The notes below the pieces were generated by a model. The model was not told where the DNA came from. It did no database searches and worked only from the letters and a program-made list of their open reading frames with translations. Below are positions 40,895 through 50,600 of a DNA stretch of 64,000 nucleotides, one piece after another. Position numbers and translations under genes: made by a program. Position 1 is the first letter of the stretch; every line of letters begins with the position of its first letter. Origin of the DNA: Actinomadura atramentaria DSM 43919 (GTDB lineage: Bacteria > Actinomycetota > Actinomycetes > Streptosporangiales > Streptosporangiaceae); the NCBI RefSeq assembly GCF_000381885.1, contig NZ_KB907227.1, positions 1-64,000 on the forward strand. Direction: 5' to 3'.

Positions 40895-42354
40895 CGGGCG
40901 TCCTCCTTCGTCTCCGCCGCGGGACGTCCGGCGGACGCGCACGGCGGCGCGCCCGCCGCCAGCCGCGCCGCGACCTCCGCGCCGCAGAAGAACCCCTGGC
41001 AGCGCCCGTTCATCGCGCGGGTGCGGCGGCGCAGGCCGTCCAGCCCGGCGGGCGGCAGCGGCGACGCGAGCGCGTCGCGGATCTCCCCCGCCGTGACGCG
41101 CTCGCAGAAGCACACGACGCGCCCGTACTCGGGGTCGCGGGCGATGAGGTCCGCGTCCTGGTAGGGCCGGGTGAACGCCTCCCCGATGTTCGGCATCCGG
41201 GGCGGCGCGGGCAGGTCGGCGCGCGGTTCCAGCGCCAGGCCCGCCCCCGCGAGGAGCCCGTGGACGTGTTCGGCGATGGCCATGCCCGCCGTCAGCCCGG
41301 TCGAGCGGATGCCGCCGACGAGCAGGTAGCGCCGGTCGGCGTCGGCCTCGATGAGGTAGTCGCCGCGGTCGATGGCGGCGCGCAGCCCCGCGTAGGTCGC
41401 GGTGACCTCCTCCTCCAGCAGCTTCGGCATGAGCTTGCGGCCCTTGTCCAGCAGGAACGCGAACCCGTCCTCGGAGGTGCCGGTGGCGGTGCGGTCGTCG
41501 AGGTCCTCGGCGGTCGGGCCGAGCATCACGTTGCCGTAGATGGTCGGGCTGACCAGGACGCCCTTGCCGCGCGACGACGGGACGGGCAGCACGATCCGGT
41601 CCACCAGCGGCCGGGCGAGCTTGTCGTAGACGAACAGCTCGCCGCGCCGGGGCGTGACCGTGAAGCGGTCGTACCCGAGCATCCGGTCCAGGACGTCCGC
41701 GCCGAGTCCGGCGGCGTTGACGATCCAGCGCCCGGCGACGTCGCCGCGCGTGGTGTGCAGGACCGTCGCGTCCGGCCCCTCGGTGACGCCGGTGACGCGG
41801 TGGCCGAGCAGCACGCGGGCGCCGCGCGCCCGCGCGTCGGTGGCGAGCGCGAGCGTCGTCGTCCACGTGCAGATGATCGACTCGTCGGGGACGGTCAGTC
41901 CGCCGAGCGCGCCCGGCCCGAGGTCGGGCACCTGGCGGTACACCTCGTCGGCGGAGACGATCTCGCAGCGGGTGCAGCCGTTCTCGGCGGCCTTGTCGCG
42001 CAGTCCCGGCAGTGCGTCCAGTTCCTCGTCGGTCCACGCGACGAGCAGCGCGCCGACGCGTTCGACGGGGATGCCGGTCTCGGCGGCGTACCCCGACAGC
42101 AGCTCGTAGCCGCGCCGGACGAGCCGGGACTCCAGCGTCCCCGGCTTGGCGTCGAAGCCGGTGTGCAGGATGGCGGTGTTGGCCTTGCTGGTGCCGTCGC
42201 CGACGTCGTCGCGGGCCTCGACGAGCGCGACCGACAGGCGGTGGCCCGCCAGGTCGCGCGCGATGGCCGCGCCGACGACGCCCGCGCCGACGACGACGAC
42301 GTCGAACGCCCCCGGGGCGCCGGCGCGGTCGGCCGCGGATGGGTCGGTGGTCAT
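40891..42354 (-). CDS. GlpA-like FAD dehydrogenase with C-terminal [2Fe-2S] (BFD) domain
   Basis: The product (487 aa) has an N-terminal FAD fold (VVVVGAGVVGAAIARDLAG), the DAO-type GDGTSKANTAILHTGFDAKP segment near FAD, and GGIRSTGLTAGMAIAEHV near the end of the catalytic domain. Residues about 413-460 hold four cysteines (VCFCERVT and RCQGFFC), a bacterioferritin-associated-ferredoxin-like cluster domain as in anaerobic glycerol-3-phosphate dehydrogenase GlpA. The natural substrate may be glycerol-3-phosphate or another 2-hydroxy compound. ATGA-coupled to the kinase and to the next oxidoreductase. Confidence 0.88.
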   Translation of the reverse strand: MTTDPSAADRAGAPGAFDVVVVGAGVVGAAIARDLAGHRLSVALVEARDDVGDGTSKANTAILHTGFDAKPGTLESRLVRRGYELLSGYAAETGIPVERVGALLVAWTDEELDALPGLRDKAAENGCTRCEIVSADEVYRQVPDLGPGALGGLTVPDESIICTWTTTLALATDARARGARVLLGHRVTGVTEGPDATVLHTTRGDVAGRWIVNAAGLGADVLDRMLGYDRFTVTPRRGELFVYDKLARPLVDRIVLPVPSSRGKGVLVSPTIYGNVMLGPTAEDLDDRTATGTSEDGFAFLLDKGRKLMPKLLEEEVTATYAGLRAAIDRGDYLIEADADRRYLLVGGIRSTGLTAGMAIAEHVHGLLAGAGLALEPRADLPAPPRMPNIGEAFTRPYQDADLIARDPEYGRVVCFCERVTAGEIRDALASPLPPAGLDGLRRRTRAMNGRCQGFFCGAEVAARLAAGAPPCASAGRPAAETKEDAR

Positions 42355-43793
42355 GATCCCCCTTCGGCGGCCTGTCCCCCGGGCAGGCCGAGTGCGAGCG
42401 CGGCGCGCCACCGGTCGCGGAAGGCCGCGGCCCGGTCGGCGCTCCAGCGCGGTTCGTGGCGGGTGCTCGGCGTCCAGCCGACGACGGCGCCGCGCACGGC
42501 GAGGCCGGGCTCGACGGCGAGCCGCGCGAACGCGGCGGCGCCGAGCGCGGTGGCGTGCGCGGACGGGTACACCTCGACGGGCGTGCCCGTCAGGTCGGCG
42601 ACGGACTGCATGAGCACGGCGCTGCGGGTGAGGCCGCCGTCCGCGCGCAGCGCGGTGAGCGGCGCCGGGAGCAGGTCGGCGAGTTCGGCGACCTGCGCGG
42701 CGATGCCCTGGAGCACGGCGCGCACGAGGTCGCCGCGGCCGGTGGACAGCGTCATGCCGGTGAGCGCGGCGGTCGCGTCGGACCGCCACCACGGGGCGGC
42801 GAGCCCGGCGAGGGCGGGGACGCACAGGACGCCGCCCGCCTCCTCGTCGGCGGCGCCGGCGGCGACCGCGTCCAGCTCGGCGGCGGAGCCGACGAGCCCG
42901 AGGTCGGTGAGCCAGCGGACGGCGGACGCGGCGGTGTAAACCTGCCCGTCCACGCAGTACGGGGTGGCGCCGCGCGCCCGCCAGGCGACCGAGGTGGTGA
43001 GCCCGGACGCCGAGCGGGGCGCGGTCTCGCCCGTGTTGGCGAGCAGGAACGCCCCGGTCCCGAACGTGCATTTGGCGGTGCCCGGGTCCAGGCAGTTCTC
43101 GGCGAGCAACGCGGCCTGCTGGTCGACGACCAGCCCCGCGACGGGGATCTCCCCGCCGAACGCGGTGGTCGTGCCGACGATCTCGTCGGACCCGACGATG
43201 CGCGGCAGCCGTTCGCCGCCGAGCCCGAACAGCTCGGCGAGCGCCGAATCCCACGCGACGGCGTCGAGGTCGAGCAGCAGCGACCGCGACGCGGTGGACG
43301 CGTCGGTGACGAACTCGCCGGTCAGCGCGTGGACGAGCCAGGTGTCGGTGGTCGTGACGACGCCCTCGCGGGTGACGTTCCGGCGCAGCCACGCCATCTT
43401 CGGCGCGCTGAAGTACGGGTCGAGGACGAGCCCGGTGCGCGCGGCGACGTCCGCCGCGTGCGCGGCCAGCTCCGCGCAGACCGGCTCGGCGCGCCGGTCC
43501 TGCCACACGATCGCCCGCGACAGCGGCCTCCCGGTGGCGGGGTCCCAGGCGAGGACCGTCTCGCCCTGGTTGGCGAGCGCGACCGCCGCGACGGGGCGGC
43601 CCGCGCGCTCCAGCGCGAGCCGGCCCGCCGTCAGCACCGAGTCCAGGAGTTCGGCCGGGTCCTGCTCGACCCCTCCGCCGGGGAGGTAGTCGGGGTGGAC
43701 GGGGACCTCGGCGAGGCCGAGGACCCCGTCGGCGGGGTCCACGACGATCGCCTTGGTGCCCGACGTCCCCTGGTCGATGGCGAGGACGGTCAC
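42351..43793 (-). CDS. glpK: FGGY carbohydrate kinase (glycerol kinase-like)
   Basis: The product (480 aa) is an FGGY kinase. LAIDQGTSGTKAIVVD is the N-terminal phosphate loop and ANQGETVLAWDPATGRPL plus IVWQDRRAEPV form the substrate-side block, close to glycerol kinases. CTFGTGAFLLANTGE and LRADGGLTRSAVLMQSVADL are the second-domain ATP motifs. The start is GTG at 43793, overlapping the permease stop. Glycerol is the best guess, but the operon has an APC permease instead of a glycerol facilitator, so another polyol-like substrate is possible. Confidence 0.85.
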   Translation of the reverse strand: MTVLAIDQGTSGTKAIVVDPADGVLGLAEVPVHPDYLPGGGVEQDPAELLDSVLTAGRLALERAGRPVAAVALANQGETVLAWDPATGRPLSRAIVWQDRRAEPVCAELAAHAADVAARTGLVLDPYFSAPKMAWLRRNVTREGVVTTTDTWLVHALTGEFVTDASTASRSLLLDLDAVAWDSALAELFGLGGERLPRIVGSDEIVGTTTAFGGEIPVAGLVVDQQAALLAENCLDPGTAKCTFGTGAFLLANTGETAPRSASGLTTSVAWRARGATPYCVDGQVYTAASAVRWLTDLGLVGSAAELDAVAAGAADEEAGGVLCVPALAGLAAPWWRSDATAALTGMTLSTGRGDLVRAVLQGIAAQVAELADLLPAPLTALRADGGLTRSAVLMQSVADLTGTPVEVYPSAHATALGAAAFARLAVEPGLAVRGAVVGWTPSTRHEPRWSADRAAAFRDRWRAALALGLPGGQAAEGGS

Positions 43794-45274
43794 GGCCGCT
43801 CCTCCTCCAGCAGCGGCATCTTGACGAGCTGGTCGCGGCGGGTGGCCCACACGACCGCGAAGACCACGGCGCCGATGCCGAGCGTCGCGAGCACGTAGTA
43901 CTGCGCGGCGCGGAAGTCGCTCGGGATGACGAAGATGCACAGCTCGATGACGAGCCACACGACCGCGCCGACGACGACGGGGAGCTCCCAGCGGCCGAGC
44001 CGGAAGTCGCCCGGCGCGGGCTTGTAGGAGCGGCGCGTGAAGATGTAAAGCGCGACCGTCCCGGCGTACAGGATGGCGGGCATGAGCGTGCCCGCGCCGA
44101 GCAGGTCCGACAGGGCGTTCTCGTTGGAGGAGAACACCGCGACGATGACGACGGACACGACGCCGCACAGCGCCGTCGCCCAGGTCGGGCCGCCGGTGGA
44201 GCGCGGGACGCTGCTGAGCGCGCGGGAGAACGGCACCCGGCCGTCGCGGGCCATCGAGTGGACGAGGCGGCTGTTGCTGGTCATGATGATCAGGCCGCAG
44301 GCGAAGATCGCGACGCTGACGACCACGAGGAACGCGCGCGCGATGAAATGCCCGGCGGTGTTCTCGATGACCGCCGCGACCGGCGCGGAGCTGGCGCTGA
44401 TCGAGGCGATGTCGCCGCCGAGGCCGACGCTGATGACGATGAGGAACAGCATCCCGATGACCCCGCTGATCAGGATCGCACGGACCATCGCGCGCGGGAC
44501 GACCTGCTTGGGGTTGTGCGTCTCCTCGGCGAGGTTCGCGGCCGACTCCCAGCCGACGAGCGTGAACGCCCCGAGCAGCGCCGACAGCATGAACGGCCCG
44601 AGGAACCCGAAATAGCTCCCGCCGCCGCCGGACGCGGCCGCCGTCGAGCCGAGGTTCCCCCAGTCGCCCTTGCCGAAGAAGATCACGATGACGGCGATGA
44701 GCAGGGTCAGGCCGATCATCGCGACGACCTCGGCCGCCACCGCCAAGTTGTTGATCTTGGTTGCGATCGGGGTGGACCAGATGATCAGCGCCATCTGGAC
44801 CAGCAGCACGACCGCGGTGACGACCGCGCCGCGCATCGCCGTGTACTCCAGCCCGAACAGCGGGAACAGCGCGACCTGCGCGAGCCCGTAGTCCACGGCG
44901 ACCACGACGATCCCGAGGAACGTGAACGACACCCAGCCGAACCACCAGCCGAGCACCGGCGACGCCAGGCGCGAGGCCCACTGGTAGCTGTAGCCCGACA
45001 GCGGGATGCGGCTGGCGAGCATGCCGTACACGAGCGCGACGAGCAGCGTGCCCGCCGTGGCGATCGGCCACGTCCAGATGCCCGCCGGGCCGCCCTCGCC
45101 CAGGACCGTTCCATACGTGCTGAACAGGCCCGTCGTGATGGAGATGAACGAGAACGCCACGGCGAACGACTCGAACTTGCCGAGCGTCCGCTCGAACTGG
45201 GCGGTGTAGCCCGCCTCGCCCGCGCGGCCGGAGCCGGGTCCGGAGTCCGGTGGACGGGTGGAAGACTGTGTCAT
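43790..45274 (-). CDS. APC-superfamily amino acid/amine permease
   Basis: The product (494 aa) has 12 predicted helices. The helix-1 region FAVAFSFISITTGLFSTYGT and ESAANLAEETHNPKQVVPRA are typical of the amino-acid/choline transporter (ACT-like) branch of the APC superfamily. The ATG at 45274 has GGAG upstream. As first gene of a four-gene run (permease, kinase, two FAD enzymes) its substrate is presumably what the enzymes degrade, perhaps an amino-alcohol; this is inference. Confidence 0.88.
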   Translation of the reverse strand: MTQSSTRPPDSGPGSGRAGEAGYTAQFERTLGKFESFAVAFSFISITTGLFSTYGTVLGEGGPAGIWTWPIATAGTLLVALVYGMLASRIPLSGYSYQWASRLASPVLGWWFGWVSFTFLGIVVVAVDYGLAQVALFPLFGLEYTAMRGAVVTAVVLLVQMALIIWSTPIATKINNLAVAAEVVAMIGLTLLIAVIVIFFGKGDWGNLGSTAAASGGGGSYFGFLGPFMLSALLGAFTLVGWESAANLAEETHNPKQVVPRAMVRAILISGVIGMLFLIVISVGLGGDIASISASSAPVAAVIENTAGHFIARAFLVVVSVAIFACGLIIMTSNSRLVHSMARDGRVPFSRALSSVPRSTGGPTWATALCGVVSVVIVAVFSSNENALSDLLGAGTLMPAILYAGTVALYIFTRRSYKPAPGDFRLGRWELPVVVGAVVWLVIELCIFVIPSDFRAAQYYVLATLGIGAVVFAVVWATRRDQLVKMPLLEEERP

Positions 45275-45313
45275 GGGTCGTGCTCCTAGCTTTGCGGCGG
45301 GGGTTTCGATCAG

Positions 45314-45345
45314 GGGCCGGGCGGCGTGGCAGCGCCGTCCGGCCC
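45314..45345 (-). terminator. Terminator between deoR and the permease operon
   Basis: Arms GGGCCGGGCGGCG and CGCCGTCCGGCCC pair over 13 bp with one G-T pair and a 6-nt loop, starting 1 bp after the DeoR-type stop. It would isolate the regulator from the permease operon or allow attenuated read-through. Confidence 0.65.
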
Positions 45346-45346
45346 G

Positions 45347-46111
45347 TCATCCGGTGACGATGACGCCGTCCGCTCGTTCGACGGCGCGGGCGAGGTCCGG
45401 CGGGACCGGTCCCTCGGTCACCAGCCCGTCGAACGCGTCGAACCCGCACACGCGGTGCGGCGCGACGCGCCCGAACTTGCCGGAGTCGGCGAGGACGTAG
45501 GACCGCAGGGCCGTGCCGAGGATCACCCGGCGCGTCGCGACCTCGTCCAGGTGGAAGTCGGTGAGCCCGGTGGCCGCGTCCAGCCCGCCGGACCCGAGGA
45601 ACGCCACGTCGGCGTGCAGGTCGGCGAAGAACGCGACGGCCTGCGCCCCGGAGCAGGCGAGGTCGCCGGCGCGGACCCGGCCGCCCGCGACCAGGACGTC
45701 CACGCCCGGCCGCCCGGCCAGCTCGGCCGCGACCTGCAGCGAGCAGGTCGCGACCGTGCCCCGGAACTCGGCGGGCAGCGCCCGCGCGACCGCGACGGCC
45801 GTGGTGCCGACGTCGATGACGACGGTCTGGCCGGGCCGGACGAGCGCGGCGGCGGCCCGCCCGATCGCGGTCTTGGCGGCCGAGGCGATCCCGGCCCGCT
45901 CGGTGAACGGGGGCTCCTCGCCGGTTCCGCCGTCGCGCGCGGTCGCTCCGCCGTGGACCCGGACCAGCGCGCCGCGCCGCTCCAGCTCCTTGAGGTCGCG
46001 GCGGACGGTCTCGGCCGAGACGCCCAGCAGCCGCCCGAACTCCTCGGTGCTGACGACGCGGTTGTCGCGCAGCGCCTCGACGATCTGGGCGTGCCGCTCA
46101 GCGGGCAGCAT
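45347..46111 (-). CDS. DeoR-family transcriptional regulator
   Basis: The product (254 aa) has the DeoR helix-turn-helix (VSTEEFGRLLGVSAETVRRD then LKELERRGALVRVHGG) and a sugar-phosphate-binding DeoRC domain with VIDVGTTAVAVARAL and DVAFLGSGGLDAATGLTD. Regulators of this family usually respond to a phosphorylated sugar or polyol, which fits the FGGY kinase in the downstream operon. The ATG starts at the normal N-terminus. Confidence 0.92.
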   Translation of the reverse strand: MLPAERHAQIVEALRDNRVVSTEEFGRLLGVSAETVRRDLKELERRGALVRVHGGATARDGGTGEEPPFTERAGIASAAKTAIGRAAAALVRPGQTVVIDVGTTAVAVARALPAEFRGTVATCSLQVAAELAGRPGVDVLVAGGRVRAGDLACSGAQAVAFFADLHADVAFLGSGGLDAATGLTDFHLDEVATRRVILGTALRSYVLADSGKFGRVAPHRVCGFDAFDGLVTEGPVPPDLARAVERADGVIVTG

Positions 46112-46257
46112 GATCGCCCGAACTTGTGGATTCTTGCCCGTTCATGGGGTTAATCGTGGATGAATGTGGTGACAAACGTCAAGATGTCGCTAAGACTCTT
46201 TACAAACGGGGGTGACCGTTACCGCCGGCCAGGCGCCGGACGCGCGGCGCGGGCGGA
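46112..46257. promoter_or_regulatory. deoR upstream region with direct repeats
   Basis: The 146-bp gap before deoR is AT-rich for this genome. ACAAACG occurs twice on the plus strand (46172-46178 and 46202-46208), 30 bp apart. Direct repeats of this sort are typical DeoR-type operators, so autoregulation is plausible. A second copy of the motif upstream of the permease operon is not obvious. Confidence 0.4.
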
Positions 46258-47541
46258 TCAGTCCTGCGGCGGGGCGAAGGCCGTGGGGCCGCAGAGGGCC
46301 TGGCTGAGGTGCGCGCCGATCGCGTTGTCCAGCGGGTCCGCGACGGGGTTGCCGTCGCCGTCGAGGGGCTGGTAGCCGCCCCGGTTGATGCCGACCGCGA
46401 CCGAGCGGGCGCCGTCCGCGCTCGCCAGGACGCGGGTGTGCGCGCCGAACACCGTCCCGTCGTGCCCCCAGAACACGCCGCACGGCAGCGTGCGCTCCGC
46501 GATGCCGAGGCCGTACCGCCCGCGCGTCGGATCGTCGGCGTCGCCCGCCGGGACGGTCGTGCGCATCGCGGCGAGCATCGCCGGGCCGAGCAGGCGGCCG
46601 GACAGCAGCGCGCCGTAGAACCGGTCGAGGTCCCCGACCGTGGAGACGAGCCCGCCCGCCGTCCACGCGTAGGACATGTCGTACTCGGAGTACTCGCGCG
46701 GCGGATCGGCGCTGCCGTGCAGGGACTCGTACATCTTCGGGTGCGGCCCGTCGATGTCCACGCCGTCCGGGAACGCGGTGTGCTCGAGCCCGGCGCGGTC
46801 GATCACGTCCCGCTCGATGACGGTCTCGGCCTTCTTCCCGGTGACGCGTTCCAGGAGCATCCCGAGCAGCACGTAGTTCGTCCGCGAGAACGCGAACCGC
46901 TCCCCCGGCGCGCCGGTCGCCGGGGCGGCCAGCCCCCAGCGGACGAGCCGGTCCGGCGCGAGCCGCCGCGACCGCCCCGCGTCCACGTCCGCCGCCGACT
47001 CCTCGCGCAGCGACGGGAACGCGCTCGGCAGGTAGTCCGCGATGCCGCTGGTGTGCTGGAGCAGCATCCGGACGGTGATCTGGCGGCCCCGGTCGCCGGG
47101 GACGACGCCGGGCAGGTACAGCGCGACGGGCGCGTCGAGGTCCACCCGGCCCGCCTCGACCTGCCGCAGGACGGCCGTCGCGGTGAACGTCATCGTGACC
47201 GCGCCGACCCGCTGCCGCAGCCCGGGTTCGGCGGTGCGGCCCGTGGTGCGGCCCGTGGTGCGGTCCGCGACCCCGGCGGCGTCGCGCCAGACGGCCGCGC
47301 CGTCGCGCGCCTCGGAGTAGACGCCGTACGCGCCCGACGCGCGGACCGCGTCGAGCGTCGCGCGGAGCAGGCCGGAGTCCAGGACGGGCGCTGCCGCCGT
47401 CACCGACGCGGTCGCCGCGACGCGCAGCGGCGCGGGCCGCCCGCCGGGCGCGACCGCCGAGGCCGCGACGGACGACAGCGCGACCGCGGCGGCGAGCCCG
47501 AGCGCGGGCAGCGTCGCGCACCGTCGCAGCAGCCGTCCCAT
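46258..47541 (-). CDS. Secreted beta-lactamase-fold protein lacking catalytic motifs
   Basis: The product (427 aa) has a signal peptide (about 1-30) and a class C beta-lactamase / D-alanyl carboxypeptidase fold: MLLQHTSGIADYLPSAFPSL, NYVLLGMLLERVTGKKAET and WGHDGTVFGAHTRVLASADG are standard for the family. The active-site S-x-x-K, however, reads A-V-T-M (VGAVTMTFTATAVL), and the Y-x-N motif reads F-S-R (FAFSRTNY). Only the HxG (HDG) third motif is kept. A hydrolase activity is therefore unlikely. A 12-nt unit is repeated near residue 100 (TTGRTTGRT). The ATG at 47541 is preceded by a G-rich stretch. Confidence 0.85.
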   Translation of the reverse strand: MGRLLRRCATLPALGLAAAVALSSVAASAVAPGGRPAPLRVAATASVTAAAPVLDSGLLRATLDAVRASGAYGVYSEARDGAAVWRDAAGVADRTTGRTTGRTAEPGLRQRVGAVTMTFTATAVLRQVEAGRVDLDAPVALYLPGVVPGDRGRQITVRMLLQHTSGIADYLPSAFPSLREESAADVDAGRSRRLAPDRLVRWGLAAPATGAPGERFAFSRTNYVLLGMLLERVTGKKAETVIERDVIDRAGLEHTAFPDGVDIDGPHPKMYESLHGSADPPREYSEYDMSYAWTAGGLVSTVGDLDRFYGALLSGRLLGPAMLAAMRTTVPAGDADDPTRGRYGLGIAERTLPCGVFWGHDGTVFGAHTRVLASADGARSVAVGINRGGYQPLDGDGNPVADPLDNAIGAHLSQALCGPTAFAPPQD

Positions 47542-47581
47542 CCCCGCCCCATTTCCAGCCAAAGTAGACAACCGAGAATAC

Positions 47582-47610
47582 GCCGCCGGACGCCCGGAGC
47601 CTCCGGCGGC
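47582..47610 (-). terminator. Possible terminator after pyruvate carboxylase
   Basis: GCCGCCGGA pairs with TCCGGCGGC around an 11-nt loop, 17 bp past the pyc stop on the minus strand. The tail is only moderately T-rich (GTATTCTC). Confidence 0.4.
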
Positions 47611-47627
47611 GCACCCCGGAGCGGTGT

Positions 47628-50600
47628 TCAGTCGATCACGATCAGCAGGTCCCCGGCCTGCACGCGCGTCGCGCCCGGCACGACGACGCGCGCGACGGAG
47701 CCCGCGACCGGCGCGGTGATCGCCGCCTCCATCTTCATCGCCTCGATCGTCGCGACGACGTCCCCGGCCTCGACCCGCGCGCCCTTCTCCACGCGCGGCG
47801 TCACCGACCCGTCGAACGGCGCGGCGACCTGCCCCGGCTCGGCGGGGTCGGCGCGCTCGACCGGCGGGGCCTCGGCGGCGACCGACCGGTCCCGCACCGA
47901 CAGCGTCCGGAGCTGGCCGTTCACCGTGCAGATGACCTGGCGCACGCCCGCCTCGTCCAGTTCCCCGACCGCCTCCAGCCCGGCGAGGACGCGCACGCCC
48001 GGCTCCAGGTCGAACGCGACCTCGTCGCCGGTCCGCAGCCCGTACAGGAACGGCCCGGTCGGCAGCACCGACAGGTCGCCGTACGCGGCGCGCGTCTCCC
48101 GGTACTCCTTGGCGGGGCCGGGGAACAGCAGCCGGTCGAGGGTGTCGCGGACGTCCGGGCCCGCGAGGGCCTTCTCCTCCTCGCGGGTCAGCTCGGCGCG
48201 CGCCGGGGCGTGCGCGCGCGAGTCGAGGGCGCGGCCCCGGAACGGCTCCGGCCAGCCGCCGGGCGGGTCGCCCAGCTCCCCGGCGAGGAACCCGATGACG
48301 CTGTCGGGGATGTCGAACCGCTCCGGGTGCTCGGCGAACTCGTCCGGGTCGGCCCCGGCGGCGACCAGGTGCAGCGCGAGGTCCCCGACGACCTTGCTGG
48401 ACGGCGTCACCTTCACCAGCCGCCCGAGGATGCGGTCCGCCGCCGCGTACAGCCGCTCGATCTCCTCGAACCGGTCGCCGAGGCCGAGCGCGACGGCCTG
48501 CTGCCGCAGGTTGGAGAGCTGCCCGCCGGGGATCTCGTGCCGGTAGACGCGGCCGGTCGGGGCGGGCAGGCCCATCTCGAACGGCGCGTACAGCTTCCGG
48601 ACGGCCTCCCAGTACGGCTCCAGCTCCGTCAGCGCGTCCAGCGACAGGCCGGTGGCGCGCGGCGTGAAGTCGGTGTGCGCGACGATCGCCTGGAGCGGCG
48701 GCTGGCTGGTGGTCCCGGCGAGCGGCGCGGCGGCCCCGTCCACGGCGTCCACGCCCGCGTCGATCGCGGCGAGGTAGGTGGCGAGCTGCCCGCCCGCCGT
48801 GTCGTGCGTGTGCAGGTGGACGGGCAGGTCGAAGCGCTCGCGCAGCGCGGTGACGAGCGTCCGCGCGGCGGGCGCGCGCAGCAGCCCGGCCATGTCCTTG
48901 ATGCACAGCACGTGGACGCCCGCGGCGACGAGCTGTTCGGCGAGCCGCAGGTAGTAGTCGAGCGTGTAGAGCGTTTCGCCCGGCGAGGACAGGTCGCCGG
49001 TGTAGCACAGCGTCCCCTCGACGAGCGCGTGCGTCTGGAGCGCCGCGTCGATCGCAGGCCGCATCCGCTCGACGTCGTTGAGCGCGTCGAACACCCGGAA
49101 GATGTCCACGCCCGTCGAGGCGGCCTCCGCGACGAACGCGCGCGCGACCGAGTCCGGGTACGGCGTGTACCCGACCGTGTTGCGCCCGCGCAGCAGCATC
49201 TGCAGGCACAGGTTCGGCGCGGCCTCGCGGATCGCGGCGAGCCGGTCCCACGGGGATTCGCCGAGGAACCGCAGCGCCACGTCGTAGGTCGCGCCGCCCC
49301 ACGCCTCCAGCGACAGCAGCTCCGGCGTCGCGCGCGCCAGGTGGGGGGCGGCGGCGACGAGGTCGAACGTCCGCACGCGCGTCGCGAGGAGCGACTGGTG
49401 CGCGTCGCGGAACGTCGTGTCGGTGACGGCCAGCGCCTCCCGCGCGCGCAGCTCGGCGGCGAACCGCGCCGGGCCGAGCGCCAGCAGCCGGTCCCGCGAG
49501 CCGGGCGGCGGCGCGCCCGGGTCGAGCGGCGGGAGCTTCGCGGCCGGGTCGAGGTCGGTGGGGGCCTCGCCGTGCGGCTTGTTGACGGTGACGTCCGCGA
49601 GGTACCGGACGAGCCGCGTCGCCCGGTCCCCGCTGGACCGCGCCGTCAGCAGCTCCGGATGGTCCGCGATGTAGGACGTCGTGACGCCGCCCGCGCCGAA
49701 GTCCGGCTCGTCCAGCAGCGCCAGCAGGAACGGGATGTTGCTCGCCACGCCCCGGATGCGGAACTCCGCGACGGCGCGCCGCGAGCGGCGGACCGCGTCC
49801 TCGAACGTCCGGCCGCGCGTCGTCAGCTTCACCAGCAGCGAGTCGAAGTGCGGGCTGACCTCCGCGCCCGCGTACGCGGTACCGGTGTCGAGCCGGACGC
49901 CCGCGCCGCCCGGCGACCGGTACGCCGAGATGCGGCCGGTGTCGGGCCGGAACCCGTTCGCGGGGTCCTCGGTGGTGATGCGGCACTGCACCGCGAACCC
50001 GGACACGGCGACCTCGTCCTGGGAGATCCCGAGGTCGCGCAGCGTCTCGCCGCCCGCGATGCGGAGCTGGCTCTGCACGAGGTCGACGCCGGTGACCTCC
50101 TCGGTCACGGTGTGCTCGACCTGGATGCGCGGGTTCATCTCGATGAAGACGTGCTCGCCCCGGTCGTCCACCAGGAACTCGACCGTCCCGGCGTTGACGT
50201 AGCCGATCTCGCGCGCGAACGCGACCGCGTCCGCGCACAGCCGCCGGACGAGCTGCGCGTCCAGCCGGGGCGCGGGCGCGATCTCCACGACCTTCTGGTG
50301 GCGGCGCTGCACCGAGCAGTCCCGCTCGCGCAGGTGGACGGTGTGGCCCGCCCCGTCCGCGAGGACCTGCACCTCGATGTGCCGGGGCCGCTCGACGGCC
50401 TGCTCCAGGAACACCGTCGCGTCGCCGAACGCCGACTCGGCCTCGCGGCGCGCGGTCTCGACGGCGAGCGGCAGGTCCTCGCGGCGCTCGACGCGGCGCA
50501 GCCCGCGCCCGCCGCCGCCCGCCGCGGCCTTGACGAACAGCGGGAAGCCGACCTCGTCGGCCGCCGCCAGCTCCGCGCCCGGCTCGGGCGTCGCCGACCG

